Assembly: GCF_000422545.1 (NCBI RefSeq)
Contig: NZ_AULZ01000028.1
Location: 1-43,403 of the forward strand
DNA: 43,403 nt
Direction of reading: 5' to 3'
Origin: Desulfocurvibacter africanus subsp. africanus DSM 2603
GTDB taxonomy: Bacteria > Desulfobacterota > Desulfovibrionia > Desulfovibrionales > Desulfovibrionaceae
Positions within the stretch are counted from its first letter, which is position 1. The number at the start of each line of letters is the position of its first letter. Made by a program: the position numbers and the translations under genes. Below, in pieces: positions 15,217 to 23,558 of the stretch. Below the pieces are notes generated by a model. The model had not been told where the DNA came from and made no database searches. It saw only the letters and a list, made by a program, of their open reading frames with translations.

Positions 15217-17451
15217 CTAGCCGCACTTGGTGAAGCCGCAGCCCTTGCAGATATAGCAGCCTTCCTCGAAGACCAGGACCTCGCCGCACTCTACGCAGGT
15301 GGGCTGGCCCATGCCGTTGCCGCTGGGCTTGAGCTTCTCGCCCTGCATGTAGCGGGTGCGCAGAATCCAGGCCACTGCGTCGGGAATGGACTTGAGCAGC
15401 CGCTTCTTTTCGAAAACCGTGTGCTCGCCGCCGATGCCTTCCAGCTGGTTCACGATGGCCCGCACGGCGATGCCGGAGCGCAGGGCCAGGGACACCAGGC
15501 GTCCGATGGCCTCGGCCTTGGCCATGGCAGACTGGCCGGATTTGCCAAGGGTGGCGAAGACCTCGAAGGGTTTGCCGTCAACTTCGTTGACCGTGACGTA
15601 CATGTCCCCGAAGCCGGTCTTGACCTTTTGGGTGAAGCCGTAGACCACGTCGGGCCGCGGACGAGCGACAAGCCCGTTGGCCGTGGGGGCCTTCTTGGCT
15701 TCGGCCTCGCCGGTGCACAGGACCTGGGAGGCTTTGCAGCCGTCACGGTACACGGTCACGCCCTTGCAGCCCATCTCGTAGGCCATCCAGTAAATCTCGC
15801 GGATGTCCTCCTCGCTGGCAGAGCTGGGCAGATTCACGGTTTTGGACACGGCATTGTCAGTGAACTTCTGGAAGGCCGCCTGCATCTTGAGATGATAGGT
15901 CGGCTCCACATCATGAGCCGTGACAAACACGCGGCGGATATCGTCGGGAAGCAGCTCCATGTGTGCGATGCTGCCCTTCTTGGCCACATCTTCCATGAGC
16001 GCCTTGGAATAGCTTTCGGTCTCGCGCAGGGCCTGCTCGAAATAAGGGTTCGCCTCGACGAGCTTCTCGCCGTCCATGACGTTGCGCGTGAAGGACAGGG
16101 CGAACAGCGGCTCAATGCCAGAGGAGCAGCCGGCGATGATGGACAAGGTGCCCGTGGGCGCGATGGTCGTGGTGGTGGCGTTGCGGTAGGGCCCGACCTT
16201 CTTGTCGGCATAAGTCGACTCGTCATAGGCCGCAAAGGCCCCGCGTTCCTCGGCCAGGATTTTGGAAGCCGCCTTGGACTCGGCCTGCAGGAACTTCATG
16301 ACCTTTTCGCCCACAATCAGCGCTTCCTGGCTGTTGTAGGGCACGCGCAACTGGAAGAGCAGGTCGGCCCAGCCCATGAGGCCCAGGCCGATCTTGCGGT
16401 TCCGGCCGACGGTTTCGGTGATCTTGTCCAGGGGATAACGCGAGGCGTCGATGACGTTATCCAGGAAGCGTACGGCCAGGTGCGTGATGCGCTTGAACTC
16501 GTCCCAATCTATGCCATCATCGGAGTTGGGGTCATAGATCGTAGCCAGGTTGATGGAGCCCAGGTTGCAAGCCTCGTAGGGCAGCAGCGGCTGCTCACCG
16601 CAAGGATTCGTGGACTCGATCTCACCCTGTTTGGGCGTGGGGTTGTCGCGGTTGATGCGGTCCAGAAAGACTATACCGGGATCGCCGGACTCCCAGGCCT
16701 TGCGCACCAGCAGGGCGAAGACCTCGCGGGCGCGCAGGCGGCCGTCCTCCTGCCCGTTCTGGGGCGCGATGAGCGAGTATTCTTCGTCCGCCTCCACGGC
16801 CTGCATGAATCTTTCAGTTAGCGCTACGGAAATATTGAAGTTATTCAGCTCGCCTTCACGTTCCTTGCAGCTGATGAACTTGAGAATGTCGGGGTGGTCG
16901 ACGCGCAGGATGCCCATGTTTGCGCCGCGGCGCGTGCCGCCCTGCTTGACCTGCTCCGTGGCGGTATTGAAGATCTTCATGAATGAGACGGGACCGGAGG
17001 CCACGCCGCCCGTGGAGCCCACGCGCGCTCCTTCGCGCCGTAGGCGCGAGAAGGAGAAGCCCGTGCCGCCGCCGGACTTGTGGATGAGCGCTGCGTCGCG
17101 CACGGAGGCGAAGATGTCCTCCATGGAGTCGCCCACCGGCAGCACGAAGCAGGCCGCCAGTTGTCCCAGTTCGGTGCCGGCGTTCATGAGCGTCGGCGAG
17201 TTGGGCAGGAAACGGAAGCTGGTCATGAGCGAGTAGAACTCGCGTGCCAGGCGGTCCACGTCGAAAGATGACTTGGCGTACTTGGCTTCCTCGGATGCGA
17301 TGGCCGAGGCCACGCGCCAGAACATGCCCTGCACGTCCTCCACCGGATTGCCGTCGGGTCCCTTGCGCAGGTAGCGCTTGCGCAGAACGATCTCGGCGTT
17401 GGGATTGATGGAAGGCTTTTCGATATCGGTAGGCACGACAGGCATGTTCAT
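15217..17451 (-). CDS. nrdJ: Adenosylcobalamin-dependent (class II) ribonucleotide reductase
   Basis: A protein of about 744 residues that reduces ribonucleotides to deoxyribonucleotides with a cobalamin-generated thiyl radical, without need for oxygen. Visible marks: FRFLPNSPTLMNAGTELGQLAACFVLPVGDSMEDIF (first redox cysteine), HKSGGGTGFSFSRLR, the catalytic loop NPCGEQPLLPYEACNLGSINL, GLGLMGWADLL, and APTGTLSIIAGCSSGIEP. The C-terminus has a four-Cys zinc ribbon (CVECGEVLVF-CYICKGCGFTKCG) whose last cysteines probably reload the active site. ATG 17451 is favoured: AGAGGA lies four bases upstream; the frame opens to 17514. I see no B12 riboswitch or NrdR box upstream. It converges with the oxidoreductase operon. 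Confidence 0.95.
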   Translation of the reverse strand: MNMPVVPTDIEKPSINPNAEIVLRKRYLRKGPDGNPVEDVQGMFWRVASAIASEEAKYAKSSFDVDRLAREFYSLMTSFRFLPNSPTLMNAGTELGQLAACFVLPVGDSMEDIFASVRDAALIHKSGGGTGFSFSRLRREGARVGSTGGVASGPVSFMKIFNTATEQVKQGGTRRGANMGILRVDHPDILKFISCKEREGELNNFNISVALTERFMQAVEADEEYSLIAPQNGQEDGRLRAREVFALLVRKAWESGDPGIVFLDRINRDNPTPKQGEIESTNPCGEQPLLPYEACNLGSINLATIYDPNSDDGIDWDEFKRITHLAVRFLDNVIDASRYPLDKITETVGRNRKIGLGLMGWADLLFQLRVPYNSQEALIVGEKVMKFLQAESKAASKILAEERGAFAAYDESTYADKKVGPYRNATTTTIAPTGTLSIIAGCSSGIEPLFALSFTRNVMDGEKLVEANPYFEQALRETESYSKALMEDVAKKGSIAHMELLPDDIRRVFVTAHDVEPTYHLKMQAAFQKFTDNAVSKTVNLPSSASEEDIREIYWMAYEMGCKGVTVYRDGCKASQVLCTGEAEAKKAPTANGLVARPRPDVVYGFTQKVKTGFGDMYVTVNEVDGKPFEVFATLGKSGQSAMAKAEAIGRLVSLALRSGIAVRAIVNQLEGIGGEHTVFEKKRLLKSIPDAVAWILRTRYMQGEKLKPSGNGMGQPTCVECGEVLVFEEGCYICKGCGFTKCG

Positions 17452-17815
17452 GGAGTCCTCTGCATTCAAACTGGAATGATGTGAGTGAGGTTCAAACAAA
17501 TGCGCGGCTCGCAATGCCGAGCAAGTCCGTAATGTACGCCAAGGAGGAAAGGAAATCCATACCCACGATGCGGGAGGCAGTGACTACACGAGCCCTGCCG
17601 AGCAGGCAAGGCATGATTTTATACCGATGCGACGATCATTCAGTCGTGAAAAAATGCACCAAACAGGACAAACCCCAAATCCTATGGAAACGAAGGCACC
17701 ATTTCCGCAGTCGGCGAATCAGCGTCAACACCCAGGAGATCAGGCGTTAAGGATCACCGCCAAGCCCGGCCGGATCTTGAAAAGCCAAGCCATCGACATG
17801 AAAGCGCCAGCGCCA
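17452..17815. other. nrdJ leader region, no gene seen
   Basis: About 360 bases between the end of the DUF2267 gene and nrdJ, both on the minus strand. A plausible -10 box (minus-strand TATAAA, 17623-17618) lies about 170 bases before nrdJ without a good -35. Short inverted repeats such as gctcg-N6-cgagc (17507-17522) are present. I looked for the conserved B12-box and the NrdR-box pattern and found neither. Confidence 0.4.
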
Positions 17816-18235
17816 TTAAGCCGCCAGCAATTCCCGGATCATGGCAGGCGAGGCTTCCGCGATCAGGTCGAGGTCGGGTTTGGGTAAACGCCTGCCCAAC
17901 ACGCGCAGCACGCTACGGGCAACCTGCTCCGGATCGGCCTCTAGGCCGTCGGCGTTTTGAAGCGTGTTGGCCACATCGCCCAGGAAGTCTTCACCAGAAA
18001 CGTCCACGCTACGAGACGGAGTCCAGCCTCCATAGAAGATGCCGCGCACGACCATTGGCAGCTTGCCGCCCAGAGTCGCCGCCTCGGCAACCGGCAGTCG
18101 ATCACGCAAGGCCTGCAGCACTGCGCGCAGACACTCGTAGGTATTTTGCTCGTCCAGATCGAGTTCTTCTTGCACCTCGCGCATCCAATCCATGGAATTG
18201 ATCAGCGCCTGCTCGAATGGGGATATTTTGCTCAT
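17816..18235 (-). CDS. DUF2267 domain protein (copy 2 of the cluster)
   Basis: A 139-residue helical protein starting MSKISPFEQALINSMDWMREVQEEL. The blocks YECLRAVLQALRDRLPVAEAATLGGKLPMVVRGIFYGGW and the C-terminal helix pair (RSVLRVLGRRLPKPDLDLIAEASPAMIRELL) define DUF2267, a small all-helical family of unknown function. It shares the domain with the gene at 19245-19685, on the same strand two genes upstream, with the BON protein between them; a 305-base gap separates it from the BON gene, so it may have its own promoter. The ATG at 18235 matches the start of the paralogue; an upstream extension to 18280 is possible. Confidence 0.85.
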   Translation of the reverse strand: MSKISPFEQALINSMDWMREVQEELDLDEQNTYECLRAVLQALRDRLPVAEAATLGGKLPMVVRGIFYGGWTPSRSVDVSGEDFLGDVANTLQNADGLEADPEQVARSVLRVLGRRLPKPDLDLIAEASPAMIRELLAA

Positions 18236-18540
18236 CTCGATGTGCTCACTGCCGGGTCTGAAGTGATACAAGCTGTCCACATGACCGAAGATGCGGCTAT
18301 TCGTGCATGCAGACCATGGAAACCATGGCCTGACGAACGGTGCCGCCAGGGCCAGCCAAAGTCAGCCGAAGTCGGGTGGCGAATGACAGCCATTCCGGCT
18401 GCGCAAAAGAAGCCTCGACCAACCGCCTTGGACAACCTGGTGCCGTAATCGCTGTGCCTCAAATCTATCGGATCAATCAGATCCGAGCAAGCGCCGAAAC
18501 TATCGAGTTCGCGCGTAGGGCCCGCCGCCATGGAGAATCT
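18236..18540. other. Intergenic region in the DUF2267/BON cluster
   Basis: About 305 bases with no recognisable gene. Open frames on both strands lack family similarity. Short direct inverted sequences such as ccatggaaaccatgg (18314-18328) are present but weak. Confidence 0.4.
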
Positions 18541-19221
18541 TCAGCGATAATGGCGCACTACAAGTTGATTATGCACATTGACCACTCCCGGCGTATATGT
18601 AGCGGCCAGATAAGCCAAGCGGGCCGCTGCCGGTGAATCCGCCAAGCCCGACAACGTGACGACGCCGTCGTGTACCTCCACGGTAACGCCGGATGGGTCC
18701 AGCAGCGCATTGCGCTCCAGGGCAGCCTCCACGGATTCGGCGATGGTGCGGTCCAGCATGTCATGCAGCGGCACCACGGCCAAGTGGTTGGCCACATCCA
18801 ACACGCCACGTAAGCCCTTTACGATCTCCTCGGCCAGAGCCTTCTTCCAGAAGGCGTTGACCATGCCCATGATGGTGACACGGCCGCCCTGCACCTGCGC
18901 GTCCAGGGTCTCGGACTCCAAGTCAGGGCTCCAGCCAAGGGCTGTAAGCACGTTCTCACGCAGCAGGTCGTCTGTCAGCTCATCGCGACCACCGGGATAG
19001 ATCACGTTCATGGCGTCCTCGACGTGCTCCACTCCCGCCACGTCCCAAGTGTCCATCACCACCGCCCGCCTGGCCAGCAGGCTGGGCAGGGCTCCGGTCA
19101 GGCGCACCCGACCGCCGTCCACGCGCACCTCGACCTTGCTGGCATCCACCCGAGCGTCCCAGTACAGCTGATCCACCACGTCCCGCTTGATCTCCTCGTC
19201 CGATCTTGCCGACCTGGCCAT
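18541..19221 (-). CDS. Triple-BON-domain protein
   Basis: A 226-residue protein made of three BON domains in a row (about residues 8-75, 80-150 and 155-226). Each has the usual helix, then a V-DG-V-LTG strand pair and a glycine/valine helix (VEVRVDGGRVRLTGALPS, LDAQVQGGRVTIMGMVNAFW, VTVEVHDGVVTLSGLADSP). BON domains bind phospholipid or each other, in proteins such as OsmY and secretin-associated factors. There is no signal peptide, so it should be cytoplasmic, like the Kbp/LysM-BON type rather than OsmY. ATG 19221 lies 24 bases after the stop of the upstream DUF2267 gene, behind GGGAGACGGG; the two are almost surely co-transcribed. Confidence 0.88.
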   Translation of the reverse strand: MARSARSDEEIKRDVVDQLYWDARVDASKVEVRVDGGRVRLTGALPSLLARRAVVMDTWDVAGVEHVEDAMNVIYPGGRDELTDDLLRENVLTALGWSPDLESETLDAQVQGGRVTIMGMVNAFWKKALAEEIVKGLRGVLDVANHLAVVPLHDMLDRTIAESVEAALERNALLDPSGVTVEVHDGVVTLSGLADSPAAARLAYLAATYTPGVVNVHNQLVVRHYR

Positions 19222-19244
19222 GTCCCGTCTCCCGCCCGGCCAGG

Positions 19245-19685
19245 CTAGGCCGCTTGCTGCCACAGGTTGCGCAACTGCTTGGGCAAGGACTGGATCACCT
19301 TGTTCAATTCACCACCGCTCACGTGTTTTTCCAGGGAGTGCAGCACCCCGATCGTTATGCGTCGGGGGTCGGTCAGCTTGGGCGTGTTCTGACGGTGCAG
19401 TTCGTGCTGTACCCGACCCAGGAACTCCTCCTCGGTATCGATTTTCATCGGCCGGCCCGTAGGCTTCCAACCTTCGAAAAAGAATCCGCGTACGAGCATG
19501 GGGAACTGCGCGGCCATGTCGCAGGCCTCGTCCGGGACCAATCTGTCGCGCAGCACGTGCAGCACTGCCCGCAAGACGACATAGGCCTGCTGGTCGTCGT
19601 CCAGGTGCAAGTCCTCACGGATGTCCTTAAGCCATTCCTTGGTCTTGATGATGCTGTTATCGAAAGCCGGTATCTGCGTGGTCAT
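19245..19685 (-). CDS. DUF2267 domain protein (copy 1 of the cluster)
   Basis: A 146-residue protein of the DUF2267 family (AYVVLRAVLHVLRDRLVPDEACDMAAQFPMLVRGFFFEGW, then a C-terminal helical half ITIGVLHSLEKHVSGGELNKVIQSLP). ATG 19685 has GAGGAGG five bases upstream. It is the first gene of a minus-strand cluster with the triple-BON protein and a second DUF2267 gene, and it lies back to back with aroC. In other bacteria DUF2267 and BON proteins are found near stress-linked genes, but no function is established for the family. Confidence 0.88.
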   Translation of the reverse strand: MTTQIPAFDNSIIKTKEWLKDIREDLHLDDDQQAYVVLRAVLHVLRDRLVPDEACDMAAQFPMLVRGFFFEGWKPTGRPMKIDTEEEFLGRVQHELHRQNTPKLTDPRRITIGVLHSLEKHVSGGELNKVIQSLPKQLRNLWQQAA

Positions 19686-19905
19686 GATGCCTCCTCGCGC
19701 TTGCCTTTTCATGGTGATGGGCCAGCATAGGCAGGAGCGGGGCTGAGGCAATCGGATGAATGCTCATGGTCATGTCCAAGATCAACCGACACCCTGCCAG
19801 ATTGAAAGCGCTCCCAAGGGATGACGCCGGAAGCGCAAAGAGGTAGGAACCATCCCATCGGCCACGTCTTTCGCCCCTTAATGACCTTGTCCCAGGAGCA
19901 CGCGC

Positions 19906-20961
19906 GTGTCAGGCAGCAGCTTCGGCCAGATGTTTCGACTGACCACTTTCGGCGAATCCCACGGCCCGGCCATCGGCGGCGTTATCGACGGCTGCCCGCC
20001 AGGCATCCCCCTGAGCGAAGAGACCATCCAGCAGGAGCTGGACCGCCGCAAGCCCGGCGCGGGCATCGCCTCCACGGCGCGCAAGGAATCGGACCGCATC
20101 AGTCTGCTGTCCGGCGTGTTCGAGGGAGTCACCACGGGCACGGCCATCGGCTTCTCCATCGCCAACGAGGACCAGCGCTCGCGCGACTACTCGCAGGTCA
20201 AGGATGTCTATCGCCCCGGCCATGCGGACCTGACCTACGACGCCAAGTACGGCCGGCGCGACTACCGTGGCGGCGGCCGGGCCTCGGGACGCGAGACAGC
20301 CTGCCGCGTGGCAGGCGGAGCCGTTGCCCAGGCCTTCCTGGCCGCCAGGGGTGTGCGCGTGCGCGCCTACACCCTGGAGCTGGGAGGCATCCCGGCCAGC
20401 CGGCTGGACCCCGAAGGAGCCCAGGACCGCGCCTTCTTCAGCCCGGACCCGCAGGCAGTGGCGGCCTGGACCGAGCGCATCAAGGAGGTCAAGGGCCAGG
20501 GCGATAGCCTGGGCGGCGTGGTGGAGATTCAGGCTCTGGGTGTGCCGGCAGGCTTGGGAGAACCGGTCTTCGACAAGCTGGACGCACGGCTGGCCTACGC
20601 CTGCATGTCCGTGGGCGCGGTCAAGGCCGTGGAGATCGGCGCTGGCGTGCAGTCCGCGCGCATGACCGGCAGCCACAACAACGACCCGATCAGGCCCAGC
20701 GGCTTCGCCAGCAACAATGCCGGCGGCATCCTGGGCGGCATCTCCAGCGGCCAGCCCATCATTGTGCGCTGCGCCGTGAAGCCCATCCCGTCCATCTCCC
20801 AGGAGCAGCAGACCATCACCCGCGACGGTCAGGCCACCACCATTACCATTGGCGGCCGCCACGACATCTCGGCCATTCCGCGCATCGTGCCGGTGCTCAA
20901 GGCTATGGTGCTGCTCACCCTGGCGGACATGTGGATGCTGCAGGCAGCGCGAAGATACTGA
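19906..20961 (+). CDS. aroC: Chorismate synthase
   Basis: A 351-residue enzyme that eliminates phosphate from 5-enolpyruvylshikimate 3-phosphate to give chorismate, the last step of the shikimate pathway; it needs reduced FMN. All three family signatures are visible: FGESHGPAIGGVIDGCPPG at the N-terminus, RPGHADLTYDAKYG and RGGGRASGRETACRVAGGAVA in the centre, and SNNAGGILGGISSGQPI in the second half. The start is GTG at 19906 with AGGAG seven bases upstream. It stands alone; a copy of the palindromic repeat and an IS630 element follow directly. Confidence 0.95.
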   Translation: MSGSSFGQMFRLTTFGESHGPAIGGVIDGCPPGIPLSEETIQQELDRRKPGAGIASTARKESDRISLLSGVFEGVTTGTAIGFSIANEDQRSRDYSQVKDVYRPGHADLTYDAKYGRRDYRGGGRASGRETACRVAGGAVAQAFLAARGVRVRAYTLELGGIPASRLDPEGAQDRAFFSPDPQAVAAWTERIKEVKGQGDSLGGVVEIQALGVPAGLGEPVFDKLDARLAYACMSVGAVKAVEIGAGVQSARMTGSHNNDPIRPSGFASNNAGGILGGISSGQPIIVRCAVKPIPSISQEQQTITRDGQATTITIGGRHDISAIPRIVPVLKAMVLLTLADMWMLQAARRY

Positions 20962-20977
20962 AACGAGGCGTAAGAGC

Positions 20978-21037
20978 CGGGAAGGGCGTTGCCCTCCCCG
21001 AACCCCACCCACCAGGGAGCGAGGCCCCCTGGACCCC
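20978..21037 (-). repeat. Palindromic intergenic repeat, copy B
   Basis: Reverse complement of the repeat at 15139-15198, nearly identical over 60 bases. It lies 17 bases after the aroC stop and directly before the left end of the IS630 element, so it is well placed as an aroC transcript end. With copy A it forms inverted repeats about 5.8 kb apart that flank nrdJ, the DUF2267/BON cluster and aroC. Confidence 0.75.
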
Positions 21038-21042
21038 GCATT

Positions 21043-22028
21043 TAAAGCAGCTTGCAAATGTGTGGACCGTGATTAGCTGATCAGCATGGCAATCGCATCA
21101 GCAGAAATCAGGCAGCGCGCCTTGGCTGCGCGCAGGGCTGGCGAGCACCCCAAGACCATAGCCAAAGTGCTTGGAGTTGGTGAGAGATCCGTTCGCCGTT
21201 GGGTTTTCCTGAGCAAATTGGGGCAGACTGCGCCAAAACCCCGTGGGCACCGCCCGCTCGCCTTAAGTGAAGAAGAGATGGCCCGGCTCGATGACCTGGT
21301 GAAACAAAGGCCAGATATGACCTTGGAAGAGCTTAAAGCGGCTCTTTCCCGTGATATTCATATCTCGACTGTTCACAGGGCCCTGCGGCGGCTTGGATAC
21401 AGATGTAAAAAAAACACTGCGAGCCGACGAGCAGGACAGAGCTGACATCAAGTTCGCTCGCCGCATCTGGCGGATCATGCAAAGAGGCATTGATCCGCAC
21501 CGCTTTGTCTTTTTGGATGAATCGGGCGCGGCTACGAACATGACCAGACTCAGAGGACGGGCCAAAGGCGGACGAAGGTGCCACGACCGAGCCCCTGGCG
21601 GGCACTGGAATACCACGACCATGATCTCCTCCATCCGTCTGGATGGCACAACCGAGTGCATGGCCATCAAGGGGTCGACGAGCGGCGTTGTGTTTCGGGA
21701 GTATGTACGTGAAGTCCTGACCAAAGCGCTTAGGCCAGGAGACATTGTCGTTGCGGACAATCTGTCGGCACACAGGGACGCGCAGGCAAGAGAGCTGGTC
21801 AGGCAAGCCGGAGCCAGATATTGGCCGCTGCCCCCATACTCTCCCGACCTAAATCCGATTGAACAGATGTGGAGCAAAGTGAAAGCCGTCTTGCGAGGAC
21901 TCAAGGCTCGCACGCAAGAGGCTCTGAACGAGGCGCTGGCGCAGGCCCTGAACAGCATCACTCCCGAAGATGCACTGGGGTGGTTCAGGGCCTGCGGGTA
22001 TTGGCCAGCTCAATAGAGAACTGCTCTA
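21043..22028 (+). mobile_element. IS630-type insertion sequence
   Basis: A complete element of about 980 bases between TA dinucleotides at 21043-21044 and 22027-22028, the target duplicated by IS630/Tc1-type transposition. The left end AAGCAGCTTGC and the reverse complement of the right end GAGCAGTTCTC are related but imperfect inverted repeats. It holds one transposase split in two frames. It lies in the gap between aroC and the TraB-like gene and breaks no visible gene. A related element begins at 43310. Confidence 0.85.
21086..22016 (+). CDS. IS630 family transposase, two frames joined by frameshifting
   Basis: The first frame (21086-21445) carries the helix-turn-helix regions (RQRALAARRAGEHPKTIAKVLGVGERSVRRWV and ALSRDIHISTVHRALRRLGY). 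The second frame (productive from about 21408 to 22016) carries the DDE catalytic core: FLDESGA (first Asp), VADNLSAH (second Asp), PDLNPIEQMWSKVK (Glu). They meet at a run of eight A (21407-21414), where a +1 (or -2) slip joins RRLGYRCKK to TLRADEQDRADIKFARR, restoring the usual family sequence. IS630 elements often use such slippery runs, so the split is probably programmed frameshifting or transcriptional slippage rather than decay. Both halves look otherwise intact. Confidence 0.88.
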
Positions 22029-22083
22029 ATGTGTGTATCGCCTTAAGGCGACCCGCATTCCCGGTAAGGTTTCAGGACAGGGC

Positions 22084-23058
22084 TTAACGGGCGGGGACCT
22101 GCCCGGCACGCGATGCCTGCGCGGCTTGACGGGATGGCTGGGTAATGATTTCAGGAACGCCGGATTCGACCTTCGTCAGCACATGGCCCCTTTGTTTCAG
22201 CAAAGCCACCAGCCCCTGCTCGCCCACTACATGCCCGGCGCCAACGATCACGAAGGCGGCACGGCCGTTCTTAAGATAACGCTCTATCTTGGCGGCCATG
22301 GTCCGGTTGCGCTCAAAGAAAATATGCTCGTGGATGCGCTTGGCCAGCGGGTCGTCACCCAGCCCGGAAAAGATGACCTGCTCAAGAGCTCTAGCGTCTC
22401 CAGCACGCCAGGCAGCCAGTATCTCTTTGCCAAGACTGCCGACGGTGTCCAGCTCGTCCAGGGTCTGGGCCAGAAAAGCTTCCTCTTCAGGCGGGTCCAT
22501 GTCGGCGAAAAGATCGTACTGGGCTTCCAATCCCTCCAGTTCCTCCACCTTCATGCCTCGCGTATGCGCCAAGCGCAGAAAATGCACGTCCACGCCTAAA
22601 TCCGGATCATAACCAAGCCGGGCCAGTTCGTTGCTCTGGAGCACCAAGGCCAGGGCCCATGGCCGCATGAAGCCGAGATTCCCCAGGTCCACCCCGCGCG
22701 CCTTGAGGCGCTCCAGCGTCTTGGCTGGCAGGCGTTGCTCCAGGCTCTCGCCGGCCGGAAGCATGCCGCGCTCCATGAACAGCCGGGCCGCCCGCTCCTC
22801 GGCCGGACCGGTCACGTCAGCCTCCACCACCAGGACATCCGAAGCCTCGAAAACACGTTGCAATGCAGGGTCAAGGGGATACAGGCCCGGTTCGGCCAAG
22901 TGAATTGAGCCAAGGAGATACAAAGGCTTTTCTCCCTTCACCTGCCACAGGAAGCCGATTCCAGGCCCGGCCCAGGCAGGCGGGCACAAGAGCAGCAGAA
23001 CGAGCAGGAAAAGCGGGAGGCTGGCAAGCCGAATTCGGCAATGGTGGATGGTAGACAT
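22084..23058 (-). CDS. TraB/GumN family protein, exported
   Basis: A protein of about 324 residues with a signal peptide (SLPLFLLVLLLLCPPAWA) followed by the TraB/GumN domain: FLWQVKGEKPLYLLGSIHLAEPGLYPL with the GSIHLA motif, DVLVVEADVTG, GVDVHFLRLA, MKVEELEGLEAQYDLFADM, FFERNRTMAAKIERYL and FVIVGAGHVVGEQGLVALLKQRG with the GxxH pair. The GxxH motifs suggest a metal-dependent hydrolase related to the erythromycin-esterase/Tiki superfamily; substrates are unknown. ATG 23058 is supported by GAGGAGG nine bases upstream and gives a proper signal peptide, although the frame opens to 23232. It lies next to the IS630 element but is intact. Confidence 0.88.
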   Translation of the reverse strand: MSTIHHCRIRLASLPLFLLVLLLLCPPAWAGPGIGFLWQVKGEKPLYLLGSIHLAEPGLYPLDPALQRVFEASDVLVVEADVTGPAEERAARLFMERGMLPAGESLEQRLPAKTLERLKARGVDLGNLGFMRPWALALVLQSNELARLGYDPDLGVDVHFLRLAHTRGMKVEELEGLEAQYDLFADMDPPEEEAFLAQTLDELDTVGSLGKEILAAWRAGDARALEQVIFSGLGDDPLAKRIHEHIFFERNRTMAAKIERYLKNGRAAFVIVGAGHVVGEQGLVALLKQRGHVLTKVESGVPEIITQPSRQAAQASRAGQVPAR

Positions 23059-23558
23059 GAGCGTGCGCCTCCTCGTGGACGGGATGGACAATTTGGGTGG
23101 AAGATCTTGCCTCCAATAGCGTCCCGTCGGTGGGTTATTGTAATGAACCGGTCCGGCTTTTCCAATCATGCAAACGTGTGAGACAAACATGATTGCGGCA
23201 AGCAATCGATAATGTTTGAAATCCAAACACAAGTACAGAATCCGTGCTGACGGAAAGCCTGGGGACTTGCTGTAACAGTGATCCGTTATTGATGGCGTCG
23301 TTCATCTGCGAATTAAAAATTATGCATAGGCACTTGTTTGTGAAGCTGTATACAATACAAAAATTAAACAAGATCAAATAAAATGAAGATAAAACAGAAT
23401 AATAGGGTATCGAATGGTGTATTCCAGTTGAGTCGTGTATTAAGATTTTGTCGGCAAAGTACTGCTTGCACCTCATTAAATCTTGGTGGCAAGATGCCAC
23501 CACCCGACAAGAATACGCTTACAAATTGGTTGGCATAAAAGCTGCGTGAGGAGATGGC
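23059..23558. other. AT-rich intergenic region
   Basis: About 500 bases with clearly lower GC than the surroundings, especially 23290-23450. No convincing gene: the open frame on the minus strand across it has no family resemblance. A 7-bp perfect hairpin ggtggca / tgccacc (23485-23501) lies 58 bases before the broken chemoreceptor. The composition suggests acquired or decaying DNA. Confidence 0.55.

Noticed and set aside
15421-16821. 466-codon ORF antisense to nrdJ
   Set aside because: It lies entirely within nrdJ, which has all class II reductase motifs; the antisense frame is a product of codon bias.
17452-17815. Cobalamin riboswitch upstream of nrdJ
   Set aside because: No B12-box or conserved core could be found in the minus-strand leader, only short unrelated stems.
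23135-23503. 122-codon minus-strand ORF in the AT-rich region
   Set aside because: Biased composition, no ribosome site and no family resemblance.
23531-23545. Sigma-54-like promoter (TGGCAT-N5-CTGC) before the chemoreceptor remnant
   Set aside because: The GG-N10-GC spacing fits, but the implied transcription start would fall at or after the ribosome site and start codon.
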